From Methanosphaera stadtmanae (lineage in GTDB: Archaea > Methanobacteriota > Methanobacteria > Methanobacteriales > Methanobacteriaceae), in contig SUTQ01000005.1 of assembly GCA_015062805.1 (NCBI GenBank), positions 1 through 64,000 of the forward strand: a DNA stretch of 64,000 bases, given 5' to 3'. This document shows positions 61,201 to 64,000 of this stretch, piece after piece. The stretch's first letter is position 1. Each line of letters starts with the position of its first letter. The notes below the pieces were generated by a model that had not been told where the DNA came from, searched no databases, and saw only the letters and a list, made by a program, of their open reading frames with translations. Position numbers and translations under genes: made by a program.

Positions 61201-64000
61201 ATTATCAAAATGAAATATTACGTTTAGCCGAAGATTTAGGTTATGATGATCCAGATTATATTACTGTTAAAAAGGCTATAACTGATTATGAGATTGCTTT
61301 AAGTAATGAAGATGTAAATGGAACTATCGAAGCTAAGAATAATTTAATAGAAAAAGCAAAATTATTAAGATATGATACTCCAGCTGAAGAAAACTTTGAA
61401 GAATGGTTAAATGATGTTCAAACGTTTGTAAATAGTAATCAGGCATTTGATCAATGGTTGGCAGTTATTCACGAAAACCTTGAAGATATGTCTGCTGATA
61501 AAATTAACACAGGTATGCATACGCTTGGAGAAATATGGAACGACACTGATTTAATAACAGGAGTGGGAACTATAGTATCCTCAAGAACAATGATTCTTGA
61601 TGATTTAATGCACTTGTATTATCCTGATATTAAAGAAAGTTACTATGATAAACTTAAAGACAGAACCTTTAATGATAAAAGGGATATGCTTACAACTATA
61701 TTAAATTCAATAGTAACTAATTTGGTAGAAGGAAGCAGTGTTTATGATATAGCAACAAGTTATGGTATATTTGACTATACTCATCCATTATTTGAAGATA
61801 TTGTAGAAATCAATGAAACAATTGACAATATCCGAAATAATAAGGAGTGGTATAGTATTATTACAGCATTAAGTGGTGGTTATGTAGAACCTGGTTTAGC
61901 TGCAGATCCATTATATTCTGATGTATTACCTACGGGTAGATCAATGTATGTAAGTGATACAACTAAAATTCCAAGTAGAAGTGCTTGGCAATCAGCAGTT
62001 AATTCTGTGGATGATTTATTAGAGAAATACATGGTAAATCTTGGTGAAGAATCATTCCCAGAAGTTGTTGGTGAAGTTATATGGGGTACTGAAGCTCTTC
62101 GTACAGAAGGTATTAGTTTAGCCCAATTTATGTATTTATTGGGTGTAAAACCTGTATGGGATAAAACCGGAAAAGTTACAGGAATAGAAGTAATTCCATT
62201 AGATGAATTAACAATTACTATCGATTCAACGATTTATAGTAGACCTAGAATCGACGTATTTGCTACTATTGTATGTAATAATCCGGATTGGCTTAGTTTA
62301 CTAACCCAGTCAGTTGAAGTTGTAAATGCATTAAATGAATCAACAACTGATAACTACGTTAAAAAACATTTTAACGAAACTGGTTCATTAGAAAGATTAT
62401 TTGGATTGCCTGGAGCTATACTTGAAGGTACTGGGGTATCTGATTATTTGAATAATGCAGGTACTTCTTTAAATGAATCATCAGATATAGCAGTTGAATT
62501 GGCAAGTGTTTATGAATCTAGGATAGGACATTCATGGAATGTTGACGATGAGGGAAATGTTATAGTAAAAGATGATGGCGAAGCATTCGCTTATTTACTT
62601 GAACATGTTGATCTTATCATTCAAAACCTCGACAGTACATGGAGATATCTTGATTCAGATGATTATCTTGATTGGTTTGGTGGTCTATTAAATGCAGCAA
62701 CTGTACATGGTACAATAGTTAATACTGTGTTACTGGATATACGTGATAAAAATACAGTAGTAACAAGTACATTAGGTGAAGAAGTTAAAAAAGAAACAAG
62801 AACAACAATGTTAAACCCTCAATGGTTATCTGAGATGACAGATGAAATCGGTGGATGGAACCAAATGTCCCAGAATTTCGAAAATTTAATGAAAACAATG
62901 TTAACAACTCAGAATTATAAAGAAAACCAAGCAGGAAAAGCAGTTCTTGATACAAGTAAAGGTAACAATGCAGGTATTATTGGTAATGGGTTATTAAGAG
63001 AACTTGCAAGAACAGTTACATATAGTGAATATTTCACTATAGATGCTCAGTATAAATCTTATGCATTCCAATCTATGGCTGGATGGTTATTAACCAGTGA
63101 TATGGCCGGTTATTGGAAAACAGAGGATAATGCACTTCGTAAAGATTTGTTACAAAAATATGTAAATAATGCAAATAGATATGGAGTTGCATGTTGTCAC
63201 CACACTTGTGGTAACATTAATTTCCATGAGTGGATTATAAAAACAGGAACTTCTCTTGGTGTAAAAGGACTTTCTGAATATTCAATTAACTATGCATCAG
63301 CAACTAAAAATCCGGATGCAGCACATGTTGAAAATCCAGAAAGTGGTTCAACAGCTAGTACTGATGGTACTGGTACTGTAGACATATCAGAAGGTATAAG
63401 TGAATACTTGAATGATGGTGCAACTGGTGAAGCAAATGCAATGGCAATGGCTGGTCAAAATGCCAAAGGATTTGCTGATTCCTCAAGCAGTATTGGTATG
63501 GCAGCTAGTATGACAAAAACATATAATACAGGAACCGGTGCTGGAGAATCTGGAAATAATACAGGAACCGGTGATGTTGGAGAAGGTAATGGTACTGGAA
63601 CAGGTACTGGTTCTGGTGATGGTGATGATTCAGAAAACTCTGGATCAGGTTCTGGAAATGGAACTGATGACAATCCATCTGAAAGTGGAGAAGGTACAGA
63701 ACAAAATCCTTCTGACATAGATGGAAATAAAAATGATACAAATACTGAAACTTCAAATAATACTGCAGAAGAAACAAAACCTGATGAAAATACAAACACA
63801 ACTGTAGAAGATATAACAAACGCTACTACAGAAGTGGTTACTAACAATACAGTTGAGAATATTACTAACACTACAGAAGAGGTTACTCCTCCAACGGAAG
63901 AGGTTACTAACACTACTGTAGATGATGATACCAATACTACAGTTGATGATAACACTAATACTACGGTTGATGATAATACTAACACTACTGTAGATGATGT
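58236..64000 (+). CDS. Secreted CobN-like protein, runs off the window (partial)
   Basis: At least 1921 codons, no stop before 64000. The signal peptide is NKRIISLCMILFILIICA...VNA; an Asn/Ser-rich linker and a CnaB-like domain (about residues 130-205, SGVNITLSDENGILYNTT) follow. The main part is a CobN-type chelatase large subunit: IHMGTHGTLEWLPGRNLGLQ near residue 895, DTPIIYPYIVSNPGEG, VIWGTEALRTEGISLAQF and YSRPRIDVFATIV. The C-terminus is a Gly/Ser-rich then Asn-Thr-Val-Asp-Asp-rich tail. Cytosolic CobN inserts cobalt into a corrin; an exported copy is unusual. ATG 58236 follows AAAGGAG. Confidence 0.85.
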   Translation, partial: MNKRIISLCMILFILIICATVNAQDNTVKNDTNIITNETTIITSDINTDTIDIQQNTKLDAIKESDVTSDKSMSKNINKRESSINSQNVQSADENLKIVKQNRLNNQDIEKVKEIPSIDNLNISGIVTTAYDKLNNTYAGGDEDGFVVSGVNITLSDENGILYNTTSNVDGEYLFSNLNPGKYTVNFNYGTYATGSESVTLVNESRSINHIFVPDITIITFSGDTSSIGQADKIRLLKEISDRFLFLESYELNNSYDNSNQWMLNYAQFILVDMFSIGNGFGIDTDLIAYSPASQKEKIAYTFGIFDGAMIQGTLANWGFLGGNPHSIENTYAGSYWQTGSESNSTVLKTNMQNFYNYIRYLLGETEENPTTNGNGPLLLSNSWGIYYPGFTGNVKTPTEEQINTWILSDPGYNDDGAGSLNWMTNEYSKWNLENNDPQLILRNFEDWYTTNKKEFNGSFIVISTYYEGGEVVDALIKEYEKLGRATFSIYKSTSETPDMTYLLEMAGNKSVIHRGVSAVSYMYWWTTGYAQRGGNYTINAYKNLNVSLINALKDISQFSYESEYGPQNEWTAAVTMPEFEGVFGAIPISYIDENKTTVIIKEGIAKHAQLTNGWANLHDLNNSDKKVSILVYGYPPGKANIGASYLDVFQSIHDLLEILYDEGYDIGMNKSEIPTTEELNSIITDFGNKGLWAEGLLDFYVIQHYDELTKNNQLVNEELFQKWYDELPKKLQQDLTDYWGAGLGNGSMVYREKVVVNFKELEDWLNSLPEDDHILFDHYWNLSKENIIISEDSEGMLLNKTRFYQWYFDLPSNLQKVFNQTIGFKLLNETKYKNEGYFLIPGKFFGNIFLSIQPLRGWESQIDFHNSYLPPPHQYIAYYKYLSQIFQTNAIIHMGTHGTLEWLPGRNLGLQSLDWPFQLIDTPIIYPYIVSNPGEGMVAKERSFAEVITHLTPVTSSTSLYGNYVELNDLISRYDNNKNSGVETNIINYQNEILRLAEDLGYDDPDYITVKKAITDYEIALSNEDVNGTIEAKNNLIEKAKLLRYDTPAEENFEEWLNDVQTFVNSNQAFDQWLAVIHENLEDMSADKINTGMHTLGEIWNDTDLITGVGTIVSSRTMILDDLMHLYYPDIKESYYDKLKDRTFNDKRDMLTTILNSIVTNLVEGSSVYDIATSYGIFDYTHPLFEDIVEINETIDNIRNNKEWYSIITALSGGYVEPGLAADPLYSDVLPTGRSMYVSDTTKIPSRSAWQSAVNSVDDLLEKYMVNLGEESFPEVVGEVIWGTEALRTEGISLAQFMYLLGVKPVWDKTGKVTGIEVIPLDELTITIDSTIYSRPRIDVFATIVCNNPDWLSLLTQSVEVVNALNESTTDNYVKKHFNETGSLERLFGLPGAILEGTGVSDYLNNAGTSLNESSDIAVELASVYESRIGHSWNVDDEGNVIVKDDGEAFAYLLEHVDLIIQNLDSTWRYLDSDDYLDWFGGLLNAATVHGTIVNTVLLDIRDKNTVVTSTLGEEVKKETRTTMLNPQWLSEMTDEIGGWNQMSQNFENLMKTMLTTQNYKENQAGKAVLDTSKGNNAGIIGNGLLRELARTVTYSEYFTIDAQYKSYAFQSMAGWLLTSDMAGYWKTEDNALRKDLLQKYVNNANRYGVACCHHTCGNINFHEWIIKTGTSLGVKGLSEYSINYASATKNPDAAHVENPESGSTASTDGTGTVDISEGISEYLNDGATGEANAMAMAGQNAKGFADSSSSIGMAASMTKTYNTGTGAGESGNNTGTGDVGEGNGTGTGTGSGDGDDSENSGSGSGNGTDDNPSESGEGTEQNPSDIDGNKNDTNTETSNNTAEETKPDENTNTTVEDITNATTEVVTNNTVENITNTTEEVTPPTEEVTNTTVDDDTNTTVDDNTNTTVDDNTNTTVDD
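63880..64000 (+). repeat. 24-bp tandem repeat coding NTNTTVDD
   Basis: Near-exact units encode Asn-Thr-Asn-Thr-Thr-Val-Asp-Asp in the tail of the CobN-like protein and continue past the window edge. Only synonymous differences are seen between the last units, which suggests recent expansion. The Asn-x-Thr sites could be glycosylated. Confidence 0.65.

Noticed and set aside
63455-63985. Long Val/Ser-rich frame on the minus strand
   Set aside because: It is antisense to the Asn-Thr-Val-Asp repeats of the CobN-like gene and arises from their codon regularity.

Overview
The window looks like chromosome of a methanogenic archaeon of the order Methanobacteriales, most like Methanosphaera (Methanobrevibacter is the alternative). 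Evidence: very AT-rich DNA with long T-rich spacers; GGAGGTGAT-type ribosome binding sites; TATA-box promoters, some placed for leaderless mRNAs; F420H2 oxidase; FdhB- and MvhD-like redox subunits; a pseudomurein-binding repeat; and several very large secreted Asn/Thr-rich adhesin-like proteins with Ig-like repeats.

Layout. 0-0.4 kb: 3' end of 23S rRNA and a 5S rRNA. 0.6-0.7 kb: a hairpin flanked by 10-bp direct repeats. 0.9-5 kb: redox and small soluble proteins (aldo/keto reductase with ferredoxin domain, ferredoxin, FMN split-barrel protein, ArsC/Spx-like protein). 5.1-9.5 kb: a small island that looks defence-related: an AbrB-like regulator behind a strong inverted-repeat operator, a ThsB-type TIR-like protein, a winged-helix regulator, a pRiA4b ORF-3-like protein, a ferredoxin-nitroreductase, and a solitary CARF-HEPN ribonuclease-like protein with no cas genes or CRISPR array in the window. 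10-15 kb: a membrane-anchored pseudomurein-binding protein, FMN-binding protein, DUF357 protein, GNAT and sugar acetyltransferases. 15-21 kb: two divergent secreted proteins, one a C39-like cysteine peptidase with Ig repeats, one with duplicated TIM-barrel-like domains. 21-30 kb: housekeeping and transport (F420H2 oxidase, MATE exporter, CorA, K+ channel, HAD phosphatase, SDR reductase). 30-32 kb: a duplicated AlgX/AlgJ-like protein. 32.8-35.5 kb: a three-gene redox operon with a shortened FdhA-like protein, FdhB and MvhD. 36-45 kb: flavoproteins, a second C39-like surface peptidase, a frameshifted LURP-one-like gene and membrane/surface proteins. 45-52 kb: DnaJ-domain protein, DUF1847, M14-like, radical SAM, flavodoxin and BASS transporter genes. 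52.5-64 kb: a 1750-aa beta-helix/Ig adhesin with an exact 273-bp tandem duplication, and a secreted CobN-like protein that runs off the window.

Connections. A 25-bp element is identical upstream of the DnaJ-domain gene and of a 40-codon ORF 33 kb away, in both cases about 20 bp downstream of a TATA box, so the two promoters probably answer to one regulator. Two genes, the 877-aa surface peptidase and the M14-like gene, have no ATG/GTG/TTG at the N-terminus that their sequence suggests; instead an ATT sits 7 nt from a Shine-Dalgarno core. The best candidates for something undescribed are the AbrB-TIR pair with its operator and nearby CARF-HEPN gene, the FdhA-remnant/FdhB/MvhD operon, the exported CobN-like protein and the shared 25-bp promoter element.
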